From assembly GCA_022606425.2 (NCBI GenBank), contig JAHDVF020000731.1:221091-285090 (forward strand): a DNA stretch of 64,000 nt, written 5' to 3'. Position 1 is the stretch's first letter; the number at the start of each line of letters is the position of its first letter. Of the stretch, positions 41,251 to 52,589 are shown one piece after another. The notes below the pieces were generated by a model. It saw only the letters and a list, made by a program, of their open reading frames with translations. It did not search any database and was not told the DNA's origin. Source of the DNA: Lepidostoma basale (lineage: Eukaryota > Arthropoda > Insecta > Trichoptera > Lepidostomatidae). A program made the position numbers and the translations under genes.

Positions 41251-41512
41251 TTTCTTTATCTATATCAATATCTATATCTATATCTATATATGTATCTAGA
41301 TCCGTATCCGTATCCGTATCCGTATCCGTATCCGTATTCGTATCCGTATCCGTATCCGTATCCGTATCCGTATCCGTATCCGTATCCGTATCCGTATCTT
41401 TATCTATATCTATATCTATATCTATATCTATATCTATATCTATATCTATATCTATATCTATATCTATATCTATATCTATATCTATATCTATATCTATATC
41501 TATATCTATATC
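41251..41512. repeat. Compound hexanucleotide microsatellite
   Basis: About 40 hexamer units: TCTATA-type (41263-41290), TCCGTA-type (41298-41397, one TTCGTA), then TCTATA-type again (41398-41512). The two unit types differ at two positions, and the blocks are sharply separated. Confidence 0.97.
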
Positions 41513-41514
41513 TA

Positions 41515-41830
41515 GTTCTTCTTCTTCTTCTTTTTCTTCTTCGTCTTCTTTTGGAGGTTGCTCCACTACTGGGGATATATAGCTCTTCTAAACTCATCCA
41601 ACATGTTTTTTCTTTAGTTAACTGTTGCCACCTTTGACCCGCAAGTTGGATAATATCATCCGTCTACCTTTTTGTGGTCTTCCTATGCCTTTTCTGTTGT
41701 TCTAAGGCCTCCACTTCAGGATTCTAGGTGACTACCTGGGCTCATCCTATCTCCCCGCATGCCACGCCCACTACCATTTTCGCATTGCTGTTCTTTCTGT
41801 TATGCTATATAAATAGGAGGCATTAAGGCA
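41515..41830 (-). mobile_element. LINE-B C-terminal fragment
   Basis: The (GAA)n tail lies at 41515-41550 and the minus frame has MSLEELYIPSSGATSKRRR, corresponding to the REEAYVQEWT end of LINE-B. Upstream are GRPQK-like and HAWHAGR-like codons with stops. The hexamer array starts at the outer edge of the tail. Confidence 0.6.
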
Positions 41831-41834
41831 AGTG

Positions 41835-42720
41835 GTTACATGATATGATTATTTAATAAATTAATAATAACATACTGAACCCAGTTCTTATTTTTATACT
41901 TATATATAGTAAATAGATAAAAAAGACAAAGTAATAAAAATATATATTAATATAACTGTTGTGGTAAAGGGAAAGTTGTAAAGAAAAATTTTTGTAAAGA
42001 GGGTGTGGTCCAGAATAGTTTGAGAACCAGAGCCTTAGATCGTTACATAACGATACGAAAGAAAAGAGTTAAGCCATTTTTATTGACGTCAATATACAAT
42101 TATACTTACATTATTTTTCTCCATTGACTGCAGTATATTCTGATGATTCTCGACGCATTTGATAATACCCCAGCTTGATGAAACGTGTCACTTACTATAT
42201 ACAGGGTAATTGATTATTTAAAACATTCCTTTTAAGAGGTGATAGGGTTTTATCAACAATACAAAAACTAGACAGTTCTAATTTTTGTATTGATAATGCC
42301 TGTGAACATATCACTAGTTAAGAAAAGAATAGAAGTTTGCTTATGACGAACAGTTTATTTATAATTAATTTTTTAATCATCTGACCTCGATAAATTGAAA
42401 AAAAACTTAAATTCGTTTTATCTTAAGAATGGTTCACTTTTGCATAATGCCTTACATGATATAATTCATAGGAAATATTTTCCCCTACAACCTCCTAGAA
42501 GGAATGTCTTCAAAAACCAAAAACCAATATACTTTTATTACTTATTTTCAACAATGTATTGGACCACGTCACAATTACCTTAATTACTGTATTCTGCCCC
42601 TTTATATAAACAGCAGCACGTTTGATTTTTCACAACATTTAATAATTCCTTAGATAGGTGTAAGATGTCATTCACATAAAATATAATAAAACTTCTAGAA
42701 CACAGACGCTTTCATTTGTT
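41835..42720. other. Mostly unassigned stretch
   Basis: A TATACAGGGTAATTGATTAT end at 42199 resembles the ACAGGGTG ends of the 32168 and 53737 elements. No gene seen. Confidence 0.35.
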
Positions 42721-42724
42721 TTAA

Positions 42725-42990
42725 TTATTTAATCAAATCAAATCAAATCTGTTCATTTTCTCAAAAGATATTTATATTAATTATAGTTTAAGACATCTAT
42801 TGAGAACAGGTAAAATATAATAAATATATAATACCAGGAACGCACGAGAGATGGTTCGACATTAGGAATACAATATACTCTCCAAAGTCAAGAGTATTTT
42901 AGTCTTCAGCAGTTTGATTGCTCTCGACACCGGCATCACCAGAGGCAGGTTGGTTCTGCATGCTGGGAGATAAAACAGTCTGTGCTGACG
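42725..42990 (-). mobile_element. LINE-J 3' end with (TTTGA)n tail
   Basis: AATCAAATCAAATCAAATC tail at 42729, 3' UTR parallel to 10015-10147, then LP(A)CRTNLPLVMPVS-like codons. Confidence 0.7.
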
Positions 42991-43454
42991 CTTTTATCAT
43001 TGTTAAAGAAATTACAAATACGCATTATAAAAACCATCGTATGCAAATGTAGAAAGCAACGGGAAATTACCACATTCAAGACCCAAGGCATCCGAAGAAC
43101 CAGGAAAAATGTTAAAACATGAAAATCAAAAACTTTTTACACATTTATTTAACTAATCGTCATTAAACTTTTTTATTTTCTATTTAAAAAAAAAAAAGTA
43201 TAACAGTTACACTATAACAAGTAATCAAGTTTAATTATCACCATAAAGGTATTATATTGTGCACCCGGTAGGCGTCTGCACAGCACAATGCACGGTGTTT
43301 CGCAGATAACTGACCTATTGCGTTAATTACTGTAGGTGCCATGAACGGAATCAGCCAAGCTAGTGGGCGGCTTGAAATTGGCCTTCTTGATTGGACTGAT
43401 TAATTTGATTATGTTTATACGTGTACAGGGTATTCCAAAATAAACTCAATAATT

Positions 43455-44000
43455 ATTTTAAAGTAACTCACCAAAACGCTGTTTCCCTGGAGGAGAAGGC
43501 AGAGAGTATGGACTCTTTCTCTGTCTGGTTTCAATCCTGGGATTGGTTTGCAACAATTTCCTATATTCTTCTATTTCATTCTTCCCTGTCTTGTGCGGCT
43601 CTTTTGAAATCTGCATATGATGAGCAGCGCACGTCCACCAACAGGTCCTCCAGGTACTCTCGGCGTGGGCGTCCCCTAGAGTTTGTCCCCTCGGTCATAC
43701 CCTCCATTATGGCATGCAAGAGGCCTTCTTGTCGTATTACATGGCCGATCCATCTTACACGCCTTTCGGACAAAGTCCTGAGCAGGTGCCTTCCTCCTTC
43801 GATTCTTTGGAGAAGCTTCTCATTTGTGATGTGGTCTCTCCAGGAAATTCCTTATAAACTTCTATAGGACCACATCTCAAAAGCCTCTAGTCTCCGTTTA
43901 TCTCTTTCGGATAGGCACCATGTCTCGCAGCCGTACATCAAGATACTCCATACATAGGTCTTGATGAGGAGTATTTTTCAGTTTTAGGTCTATACTATCT
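43455..44000 (-). mobile_element. LINE-E RT C-terminal region, with a LINE-A scrap
   Basis: 43470-43510 is a LINE-A terminal piece. It continues as LINE-E: RRVRWIGHVIRQEGLLHAIM, NSRGRPRREYLEDLLVDVRC, RAAQDREE, and further upstream RLFMEISWRDHITNEKL and the CETWCLSERDKRRLEAFEMW region. Confidence 0.75.
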
Positions 44001-44370
44001 ATCCTTATATAATTCTCGCGCTTCTATCAACTTTAACACTCCGTGACAAGAACGTCCGTCGATGGTTCTTACTTTAAATATGTCCACCTTTCAATAATTG
44101 GTTAATTTGGTCATACCATGTCTTTCCTGGCCTTCATGGAAAGAAGAAATCATGACAGTCTGCAACATTAGCGAGAATGGTGAAAATTTGAAGCAAGTAG
44201 ATGAATTCGTGTATTTGGGTAGTATGTTTACAAAAGACGAGAAGGAAAAGTGGAGAAGGAAATTGAAAGAAGGGTTGGGGCCCCAACAAAGTTAAATGGT
44301 GCACTTAAAGTTGTCATCGCGAACAAAAACCTGTTCAAAAAAGCTAAAATGGCAGTACACAATGGTGTAA
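44000..44370. mobile_element. Head-to-head LINE-A scraps
   Basis: 44000-44140 is minus-strand LINE-A (WHDQINQLLKGGH-like). 44150-44370 is plus-strand LINE-A (TVCNISENGENLKQVDEFVY, LGSMFTKD, KLNGALKVVIANKNL). They meet within about 10 bp near 44145. Confidence 0.65.
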
Positions 44371-44374
44371 ATGG

Positions 44375-44690
44375 ATAGAAATCGTCTAAAATAAAACGAC
44401 TGGGTTTGGCACGCGGCTCATCGATTGGCGGCCCCTGTTAGAGAGCATAATTAGGTGATAACCAATGTATTATCTAAATTAAACAAATCGTATGTTCCAT
44501 TGTTTGAAAAGCACTAGTTATATATGGGTAAATATCAAAGAGCTTGTAAGCTTATTCGGTTCGTTTGGTTAACATTAAGCACTAATGACGTTTGAATCGA
44601 TATTTGATAGATTTACCGATCGAAAACACGCAGCCATTTCTTAATATCAAATTATAATATAAATAATCAAAAATCCGGACGTCATCTAGA
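44375..44690. other. Unassigned stretch
   Basis: No frame or repeat recognised. Confidence 0.3.
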
Positions 44691-44699
44691 AAGAATACG

Positions 44700-45412
44700 A
44701 GAATATTTTGAATACAAGAAAGCAAGAGACGAATTCTTTGAATCTCTCTGAAAGTAATTTGAAATACATACGATGCGCATGCCCGAGAACGTTTCCAGCA
44801 CACCATTCTGAGCACATTGGGATCTCTGAAAACTTTTCCGGTCCGAATGATGAAGCCCAACATCCTCAGTGCAATGTCACAAATCCTCTCGATATGTGCA
44901 CGAAATGTCAGCCTGCTCTCATAGATTATTCATGTTCATTGTGTATCTATGATACACAGTTCTGATTGCTCTAGTAAAAGATAGCATAGCGCACTTAGAA
45001 ACATTGAAGTTCATTTTATTACTGTGACTCCAGTTATAATATTATCAATGTCCGACTGGAGGCGAAGACAGTCATCAGAATTGTTTATTTCTAGGACTAA
45101 TTTCAGATCATCATTCGCCATATCATTTATGAAGATGGTAAAGAGGAGTGGCCCTAGGTTTGAACCTTGTGGTACCGCTGAATTTACAAGAAAAGGTTCC
45201 GATTGAAAAATTCCGTATGAGACGAATTGTTTTCTCCCCTTGAGGTAACTAATAAAAAACATAATCAATGATTTGATCGGACCAGCGAGCGGCGTGGTTG
45301 TCATTCCTGTGGTCACCTTCCCTTCCTTCACTCGAGAATCTTGCCTTGATACCCAGCTGGTCAATGATTGGCTGGTTTGTTCTTCTTGCAATCCAGGGTC
45401 ATACACATACAC
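44700..45412 (-). mobile_element. LINE-J RT domain fragment
   Basis: Minus strand: FFISYLKGRKQFVSYGIFQS, then SAVPQGSNLGPLLFTIFIND (the conserved PQGSxLGPLLF box of jockey/CR1-type RT) and SDDCLRLQSDID. Degraded thumb codons follow, then MLGFIIRTGKVFRDPN to about 44710. The active-site ADD box is lost in a short deletion after KLVLEINNSDD. Confidence 0.75.
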
Positions 45413-45414
45413 GA

Positions 45415-45780
45415 GTCACACACGTACGTCGATTCTTCCGACGTCTAACATGGCCATTGGCCAACCTTTAAAATTTGATTTATTAAACCATTCTTTCTCC
45501 ATCCATGCGCTCCATATGTCCAAACTAACGCTGTGATCCTTTCATTATTTTTCTCATAGTACTTACTTCCCCTGTACATTCCTTTCTGATATCATCATTT
45601 GAAATTCTATTATACATCGTTTGACAACACGCACATCTAAGGAATCTCTTCTTTTGCACATTTATTGTGCTTTCATTCTTCCATTCTTTGCTTCCAGAAC
45701 TCCATTGTGTCATTGATAATTTTTAAAGCTTCATTCTCTTTCTACCCACATAACCCTTCTTTCAACGTCACTGTATATCT
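45415..45780 (-). mobile_element. LINE-A, diverged copy
   Basis: Minus frame: MTQWSSGSKEWKNESTINVQ, KKRFLRCACCQTMYNRISND, DIRKECTGE, KIMKGSQR, with degraded RGRPRK-like codons downstream. A different subfamily, with several stops. Confidence 0.65.
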
Positions 45781-45872
45781 TTTATATTTATTAATATTGA
45801 AAACCCTTCATGTTTTCATATAAAATGTTCTAAAATCGTTTTTTCATATTCTTCAAAGTAACGTATCTATGC

Positions 45873-46831
45873 CAGTGGCGGTACTTCCATACACGCCGAA
45901 AAGCCGGTCTTGCCTTAAAAAATCTGTAATAAAACGATGTTGGAGCCGTCTACGAATAAAATAATATTTTGAATTTTCGCGAGTTAAAGCCATTTAATTC
46001 GTTGCGTTGCAAATGACTCCGCTGACATGAGCAGAAATGACCTAAGTGTATGTTTTGTTCCACTCATATACGCCGTATTTTAAGTTCAATCATACGTACT
46101 CGTACTGTAGGTGAGATGCCCGCGAAATTGTCTACGTCCACATGTTTAGTTTCATGTTTTAGATGGGCTTCATATTGGGCTTGCAAAATGTAAAAGGGTC
46201 TTTGCGCACTCCTATATTTTTGGCATGTAATCATATAGCTGATGCATATACGAGTATACCAGAAGATATATATAATTTTTTGTATGGCTTTGAAGCCGGG
46301 CTTTATCACTCTGAAGTATGTTACTATTCGAAGTGTCACGAACTTCATTTCTATTGTCAGAATATCTGTCATTTACGTTATGTGCAGAAATGTTTAGAAA
46401 AGAATGATTATGTAATTTCTTTACGAACATTTATTTATAATTCGTGTTTCGGTGTTAACAAATTTAGTTCCATTATCTGGACGCCGCATGAGGTTCGATA
46501 TTCCCTGATGGTCGAGAGGGTGCAGAAAAAAATTCTGCGATACCTCTATCTTAGGGAGTATGGATATTACCCGTGGCTCTTGCCAACCGATTTCTTGCTA
46601 GGGATACTAGGCTTCCAGTCACTCGAGAGGAGACGAGACATTCACTTGGGTGTTCATTTCTTTCGACTGATAGGCGGTTGTATACACAACTCAGAATACT
46701 GAGTGATGTAGGTCTGTTCGTCCCTGATAATTATTTTTGACAAAGGGGCCATAGATTGTTTTATCTCCCACAACATAACACAAAAAAGTCTGATGGGCTT
46801 GCCTTTCTGGTTGACCCTAGGCACGCCACTG
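45873..46831. mobile_element. hAT-like element containing LINE-J sequence
   Basis: CAGTGGCGGTACTTCC at 45873 is opposed by CTAGGCACGCCACTG ending at 46831. The 8-bp flanks are ATCTATGC (45865-45872) and ATCGATGC (46832-46839), 7 of 8 identical. The interior is largely a LINE-J C-terminal region, so the element captured or received a LINE fragment. Confidence 0.65.
46420..46800 (+). mobile_element. LINE-J RT C-terminal region
   Basis: SLRTFIYNSCFGVNKFSSII, WTPHEVRYSLMVERVQKKIL, RYLYLREYGYYPWLLPTDFL, LGFQSLERRRDIHLGVHFFR, IGGCIHNSEY, stop at 46702. It continues in another frame as GLFVPDN and HRLFYLPQ. Confidence 0.75.
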
Positions 46832-46844
46832 ATCGATGCGATCA

Positions 46845-47285
46845 TATTCGTTGGATGTATTTACTTTGATGTTTAAATATATGTTTCGCTTTTGAGATAA
46901 ATACATATTTATTACAGCATAGGGGTTCTTTCCTGGGGATGAATTTTTATTAATTTTCAAAGTTATCTATTTCAGGAGGAATGTTATCAATCATACTAGA
47001 GTTTTAAATAATACTGATGCTGTGATGTTATGTTATGTTATTTATTTCTGCTTAAACAATGAGTCTTTAATATTTAAATTGCCACATTAGACAGTAGCAG
47101 CCCATATCAGAATCTGCCTTTCCAACTGTAAGATCCATTATGTCAGCAACTTTGGTTCGGTGTACGTTAATTACAACTGAAAACATCTGTTTTCTAGAAG
47201 TTTTACTATACAGGTATTTTTGGGAGTAATGAATTTTGCATCTTACAAAAAGACTATCAAGCATTTGATCGTGTCTTTGGAAGAT
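46845..47285. other. Unassigned stretch
   Basis: No gene or repeat recognised. Confidence 0.3.
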
Positions 47286-47306
47286 GGAACATTTATTATA
47301 AAACTT

Positions 47307-47685
47307 CTAACGTACATTTAATGAATAATATTTAATTATGCCAAACATGTCACTCCGATTAAATATAATAAAATTTCTAGAGAACTGACGTTTAAGACCT
47401 TTCCGACCCTTGGTTTGTTCTGGCCTCTTTTGGGAAGTTGATTCCCAGCTATCCCTCCATCTCTTTGGCGGTCTTCCGGGGGGATGGCAGCCAACAGGAA
47501 TCTGAATTCTGGAGTGATCCATCCTCTGCACGTGCGCATTCCAGAATTTTTTGCGTTGTCTGCCCCATCTCACGACATCTTTCACCTTGCAGATTTCGCG
47601 GATAGCCATGTTCCTCACCCAATCTCGAAGAATCTTTCCTGCTATTGTCCTCAGTATTTGCATCTCTGCCTTCCGTACTTTAGCT
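47307..47685 (-). mobile_element. LINE-C RT C-terminal region
   Basis: Minus frame: MQILRTIAGKILRDWVRNMA, REICKVKDVVRWGRQRKKFW, CHPPGRPPKRWRDSWESTSQ, KRPEQTKGRKGLKRQF. It lacks a (GAA)n tail. Confidence 0.75.
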
Positions 47686-47759
47686 TATTTTAAATAATTG
47701 ATATGTAGTATTGCACCATTGATCAGCAAGGTAAAGGGAGCTTTCGCTATTCTTCGCCC

Positions 47760-48250
47760 TGTATGGCGTTCCGGTATCATTTCGAGAAAGCTCACGCACC
47801 AAATATTCAGCAGTAGCGTTAAAAGCGTAGTGCGGATGTGAGACTTGGAGATCTACCGCGGACGTTATTGGTAAACTCCAGGCGTTTATAAATGGTGCCT
47901 TTGCTCAATACTTAAAATCTATTGGCCCCAAACAGTGTCAAATGCCGTTCTCTGGACCATGGCAGGCGAAAAGCCAATTAGAACAAGTCGCTAGACGCAA
48001 ATGGCAGTGGATCGGTTACACTCTGAGACGGAACCAGGCCTGCATCGCTCAGGGCGCACTAGACTGGTCCCTTATGGGCGAAAAGAGAAAGCGAGGCAGA
48101 CCTAGAGCTACCTGGAGAAGAGCCCTGCAGGACGAGGTTAAGGCAGCAGGCCTCACTTGGGATGTGTTAGAGTCGGGTGGAGAAGGTTCCTTGAGGCCCT
48201 ATGCACTTCGGAGGTGTGACAAGACAAAAAGAAGAAGAAGTAGAAGAATT
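47760..48250 (+). mobile_element. LINE-F RT C-terminal region
   Basis: LEQVARRKWQWIGYTLRRNQ, ACIAQGALDWSLMGEKRKRG, RPRATWRRALQDEVKAAGLT, a stop-free tail, then a GAAGAAGAAG-like end at 48231-48242. Upstream GDLEIYRGRYW-like codons are frameshifted. Confidence 0.75.
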
Positions 48251-48704
48251 GCACCATTGTTCAAGAAACAAGAAACAATATTGATTATATGTGTCTGGAA
48301 AGTAGTTGAAGGGAGTTCATTTTATACGTTTACGGCTTCGAAAATACGTTTGATGTTTTGTTACGCCATGTTTGCAGCATCCAAAGTAAACATTGTAATT
48401 GATATCTGTTTGAAGTACCTTCTCAAGTCCTTTTCAAAGCATGAACTCACTTAAGGAGAAATATATTACATACATGTTTAAAATTTATATCATTCGATTC
48501 TTCGTAAAAGCATTTCACGCTTAAATGGTTGCAACGTTTTGAAAAGGTTACGTTAGAATTCGTATTTCGTAATAACAGATAATAATGTTTCTCAATAATA
48601 AATGTAATTTAACACACATTTTAGATGTATTTATTATATATGTACATTTAATAGTCAGAGGCGTTGTTCTATAACTTTATTTTTATCAAATATTCTGATA
48701 TTTA

Positions 48705-49290
48705 AACTAACTAACTAACTAACCATCACGCCGTCTCCCCAAAGGGGTAGGCAGAAAGAATGGACTGCCACACTTTTCTTTCCTGACATATTTCTCTCGC
48801 TTCCTCAACATTCATACATCGTGTTATGCACGCGCGTCGATTTTTCTGACTCCTCACATGGCTGACATTCAAACTAACTAACTAACTAACCATCACGCTG
48901 TCTCCCCGAAAGGGTAGGCAGAAAGAATGGACTGTCACACTTTTACTGATGCGGCACTCCATCCTTGGGATGACTCCGCGGGAGACGCGGTGTGATGGGT
49001 TGCGAACCTCATCGCCACCAATTCACTTCGATCGTCCGACACCCACAAAATAAATCTAAAACAAATAATATAAAATACAATGATATAAAATAAAATAACA
49101 AAATAAAAATAATTTAACACAAAATGTTCTTTTTAGATGGTGCTGACATTCAATATTTGATTTATTTGATTGTGCCACGTTTTCCTCGGTCTTCCTCTAT
49201 TTCTGGTTATATTTACATCATTAACATATAATTTTTTTACCATTCTTTCTTCGTTCATTATGTTCAAACCATACTAATGATCCTTTCATT
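48705..49290 (-). mobile_element. LINE-A 3' end, interrupted by SINE-A
   Basis: Tail and terminal block at 48705-48860, SINE-A at 48873-49141, then the LINE continues (NQILNVS, TWHNQI, RNRGRPRKT, VKKLYVNDVN) to about 49290. Confidence 0.85.
48873..49141 (-). mobile_element. SINE-A inserted in LINE-A with 12-bp duplication
   Basis: GCTGACATTCAA at 48861-48872 and 49142-49153 flanks the copy exactly. It is a 269-bp, 5'-truncated SINE-A with a small internal deletion in the GC-rich block. It shows directly that the SINE moved after this LINE copy was in place. Confidence 0.9.
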
Positions 49291-49329
49291 ATTTTGTCGT
49301 GATATCTGTTTGATATTTAACATCACACA

Positions 49330-49815
49330 AACTAACTAACTAACCATTACGCCGTCTCCCCGGAGGGGTAGGCAGTAAGAATGGACCGCCACACTGTTCT
49401 GTTCTGACATACTTCTCTCGCTTCCTCTACATTCATACAACTTGTCATGCACGCACGTCCATTTCTCCGACTCCTCACGTGACCGACATTTAATATTTTA
49501 TTAATTTGATATTTGCCATGTTTTCCTCGGCCTTCCTCTATTTCGAACTCCGTTTACGTTTTTTATATATACCTTCTTCACCATTCTGTCTTCGCTCATT
49601 CTTTCCATGTGTCCAAACCATCTTAACGACCCGTTCAATATTTTGTTCATAACACTTTCATTCACCCCGCATTCACTTCATATACTTGCATTTGACACTC
49701 TATCATATACAGATTTACCATATTAGAGATCTCATTTCTACTGCATTTATTCTACTTTCATCCTTCTTCTGGCAGTTCCATGCTTCACTTCCATACATGA
49801 GGGTCACAATTGCAT
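49330..49815 (-). mobile_element. LINE-A RT C-terminal region
   Basis: (GTTA)n and terminal block, RRNGRACMTSCMNVEEA-like, VKKVYIKNVNGV-like, FGHMERMSEDRMV-like, TLMYGSEAWNCQKKDES-like codons with frameshifts. Confidence 0.75.
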
Positions 49816-49949
49816 CAAAGAGGTCTATCTCCTTTGCCTATCTCGTTTTCAATACAAGAAAACTTCGAAGTGCCTCTGTGCGGCAATTTGGGGCATAAAA
49901 ATTATCGCAGGGGTGGAATAAAAAGGTCTATAACTCCTTTTTCTCTTGC

Positions 49950-50130
49950 CATTGTGATGAAAGGTTTTGCCGACTTTGTGTCCTAATCTCTGCTGCTGAT
50001 TCAGGTCTCTATTGAGAAGCGTTATGTTCTGGAAAAATAGGTCCTGCGACAGCGCCGACATCAATTGTTCTTTTCTCCGTCACGCAGAACCAACCTGCCT
50101 TTGGTGATGCCAGTAGGAAGTACAATTCGG
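49950..50130 (+). mobile_element. LINE-J scrap
   Basis: TCAGGTCTCTATTGAGAAGC and RTNLPLVMPVGS-type codons, as in 9860-9900. Confidence 0.55.
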
Positions 50131-50269
50131 ACTTTTTTTTTAAATTTAATTTATTAACAAATTTAATTTAATTTATTAAAAAAACAATTAGGTTATATGG
50201 ATACATTTTTAGATCTTACTATTAATTACGTAATGTTTCAGATATATTTTATATTGAGTTGTAGTGAGA

Positions 50270-50690
50270 CTCCTTGTGTCTTTTGGTAGTTCATTGTAAA
50301 GTTTCAGTCCGTTGTTCAATATCCTTGATTGTCCTGTCTTAGTTCGTGCATTCGGTAAGTGATATCTGTCACAGTTCCTGGTATAGTATCTGTGTATGCC
50401 TGAATTTTTAGTTAGTTGTTGCTGCTGTCTGTTGTCTCTTCCATGATCACTCTGTGTACAATTTTCAAGGTCTCAAATTTGGTCATGTCTGATATGTCCA
50501 TTTGTTTTGTTTATCTGTAAACTTGTATGGTTGGGGTAAGATAGTTAATGTTATATGCTAATTTTATTATTGTCTTTTGTTGTCTTTGGTGTCTGGAGAT
50601 GTCCTTTTGGTTTCTTGTCCCCAGAAGGTTGAATCTAATCGTCTCGGATTTGAACATTTTCAGCGTCAGTGAGGCAGTGTTCATAAAATA
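50270..50690 (-). mobile_element. LINE RT C-terminal fragment
   Basis: Minus strand: LKMFKSETIRFNLLGTRNQK, DISRHQRQQKTIIKLAYNIN, KFETLKIVHRVIMEETTDSS, TQGVSLQLNIKYI, with several stops. A tail of a jockey/CR1-type element. Confidence 0.5.
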
Positions 50691-50799
50691 ACATATTACA
50701 TATTCTGAAACATGTCGTGTTTCTAATATTTTTTAAATATAATATTTTGTGGATTAGACAAAGTTATTTTAAATTTCCTAAGTATATATTTGTGTCTTG

Positions 50800-50935
50800 T
50801 AATATCTTGATTGATGCTTGTATGACTCGCTGTATGAATGTGGGGGAAACAAGAGACGTGAGTCAGGATCGAGTAGTATGGCGGTCCATTCTCTATGCCT
50901 ACCCCTTCGGTAAAAACGGCGTGATGGTTTGTTGC
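50800..50935 (+). mobile_element. LINE-A scrap
   Basis: ACMTRCMNVGETRDVSQDRV, VWRSILYAYPFGKNGVM; no tail. Confidence 0.65.
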
Positions 50936-51309
50936 CGTTTAATCCGAGGACCGGTTGATCCGATCTCAGATAAAGTAGGGTTCTACTGAACCCAGAAAAT
51001 AAATCGAACCGCCCCTGTACATCCATTTCGAAAACAAAAATGATAAATTAACGTTTCATATTTCACCCGATATTGTTATAACCTTTGAAATTTGATTTGT
51101 TTGTTATAATATCAGATGGATTTTTTTTTCTTCAAATTTATATATAATAATTGTTTGATTAAAATATAAGATTACTTGTTATAAATTAAGGTTGTAATTA
51201 TTTGAAGGTTTATTTTTAATATCATTTTTTTTTTATGAAGTTTATACTTTCATTTTCTTCGTTTTACCTCTATTTCTGTTTCTTTTCTTCTTCTTCTTCT
51301 TCGCCTTGA

Positions 51310-51515
51310 AATAATGGAAGACCGAGGAAATCGTGGCAAATCAAATCAATTAAATATTAAATGTCGGTCACGTGAGGAGTCGGAGAAATCGACGTGCGTG
51401 CATAACAAGATGTACGAATGTACAGGGAACAAGAGCAATATGTCAGGACAGAACTGTGTGACGGTCCATTCTACCCTTCCGGGGAATGGCGTGATGGTTA
51501 GTTAGCTAGTTTTTA
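51310..51515 (+). mobile_element. LINE-A 3' end
   Basis: GRPRKSWQIKSI-like codons, RRNRRACITRCTNV-like, terminal block and GTTAGTTAGC tail. Confidence 0.65.
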
Positions 51516-51604
51516 TTCATCCGCATTAAATTCATTTCTTATTTCTTCATTAGGTATTTATTTTATCATTCATTGTTTTCCTTACATTCTTCTTAGTAAT
51601 ATCA

Positions 51605-51835
51605 TTTCTACGAATGAAAAAATAATGGTAAAAAGTATATGTATACAATGTACATGGAACTATAATATAGGAAGACGTGGCTTGATCAAATAAAACAAAT
51701 ATCGGATGTATCGATGTGCGTGCATGACACGATTTATGAATATTGAGGATGCGAGAGTATGTCAGGAAATAATGATGTGGCGGTCCATCTTTTCTGCCTT
51801 TCCGTTTGGGGAGACGGCGTGATGGTTATTTTGTT
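51605..51835 (+). mobile_element. LINE-A 3' end, diverged
   Basis: Degraded coding block, then TTTCTGCCTTTCCGTTTGGG and GAGACGGCGTGATGGTTATT. Confidence 0.6.
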
Positions 51836-51839
51836 ATTT

Positions 51840-52580
51840 TTTATATGAATTAAAACAATAAAGTTTCCACTTAACAATTTATTTTTCACCTTCATCACTG
51901 GGAGAATGATATTATTTTGAAAGTGTTATACCTTCGAAATATGTCGAGAAAAATAAACTCAAATATGTAAAAAACTGTGTTCCAATTGATAAAAAATTTT
52001 GCAGTGTTAAAGTCTTTTGTTGATCAAAAAATAAACAAAAAAATGTAAAACATTTTTTCCCGTTTTAAATCACGTACAATCTTTACGTATGTACATAAAA
52101 GCGTAGATTCAGAGGGTTGATTTGCGGTTAGGGGTGGGAGACTGCGACCAAATCATCAGGCTGCTTACACACTTGCGGTTAGACTTCAGTTAAAGCTCGT
52201 TGACTAAAGCTTCAGAGCTTTTGAAATTAGGGGATATTTAAATCATTACTGTAATGTACGTTAAAATTAGATATTTAGCTTTTATATAAATAGACGGAAC
52301 TAAAACGTTAAAAGCGTTTATTAAAATGTTTACGAGTATTTATACTTTTTTTTATCAAGATTTCGCGGGATAAATCAAAAAGAATTTTCATTTTATTTAT
52401 TTCTCTGTAAAATAACTAAACTAAGTATTTGTTTTATAAAGATATTGAAATAAAATGCAGAATTGAAATGAATAAAATGAGACCCTTCGAGAGAACGATA
52501 ATCTTAACCCGAAACTCCTACAAAAAATAATTAAATCTAAATATTGTAGGTTTGGTTTTTATCATATGACATGTGTTTTA
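51840..52580. other. Unassigned stretch
   Basis: AT-rich apart from a moderate-GC patch at 52120-52210. No repeat or gene recognised. Confidence 0.3.
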
Positions 52581-52589
52581 TTATATGAA

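Noticed and set aside
41251..41637. Reading frames of YLYLYL and DIDIDI repeats as proteins
   Set aside because: Both strands are open only because a hexamer repeat cannot contain a stop in those frames.
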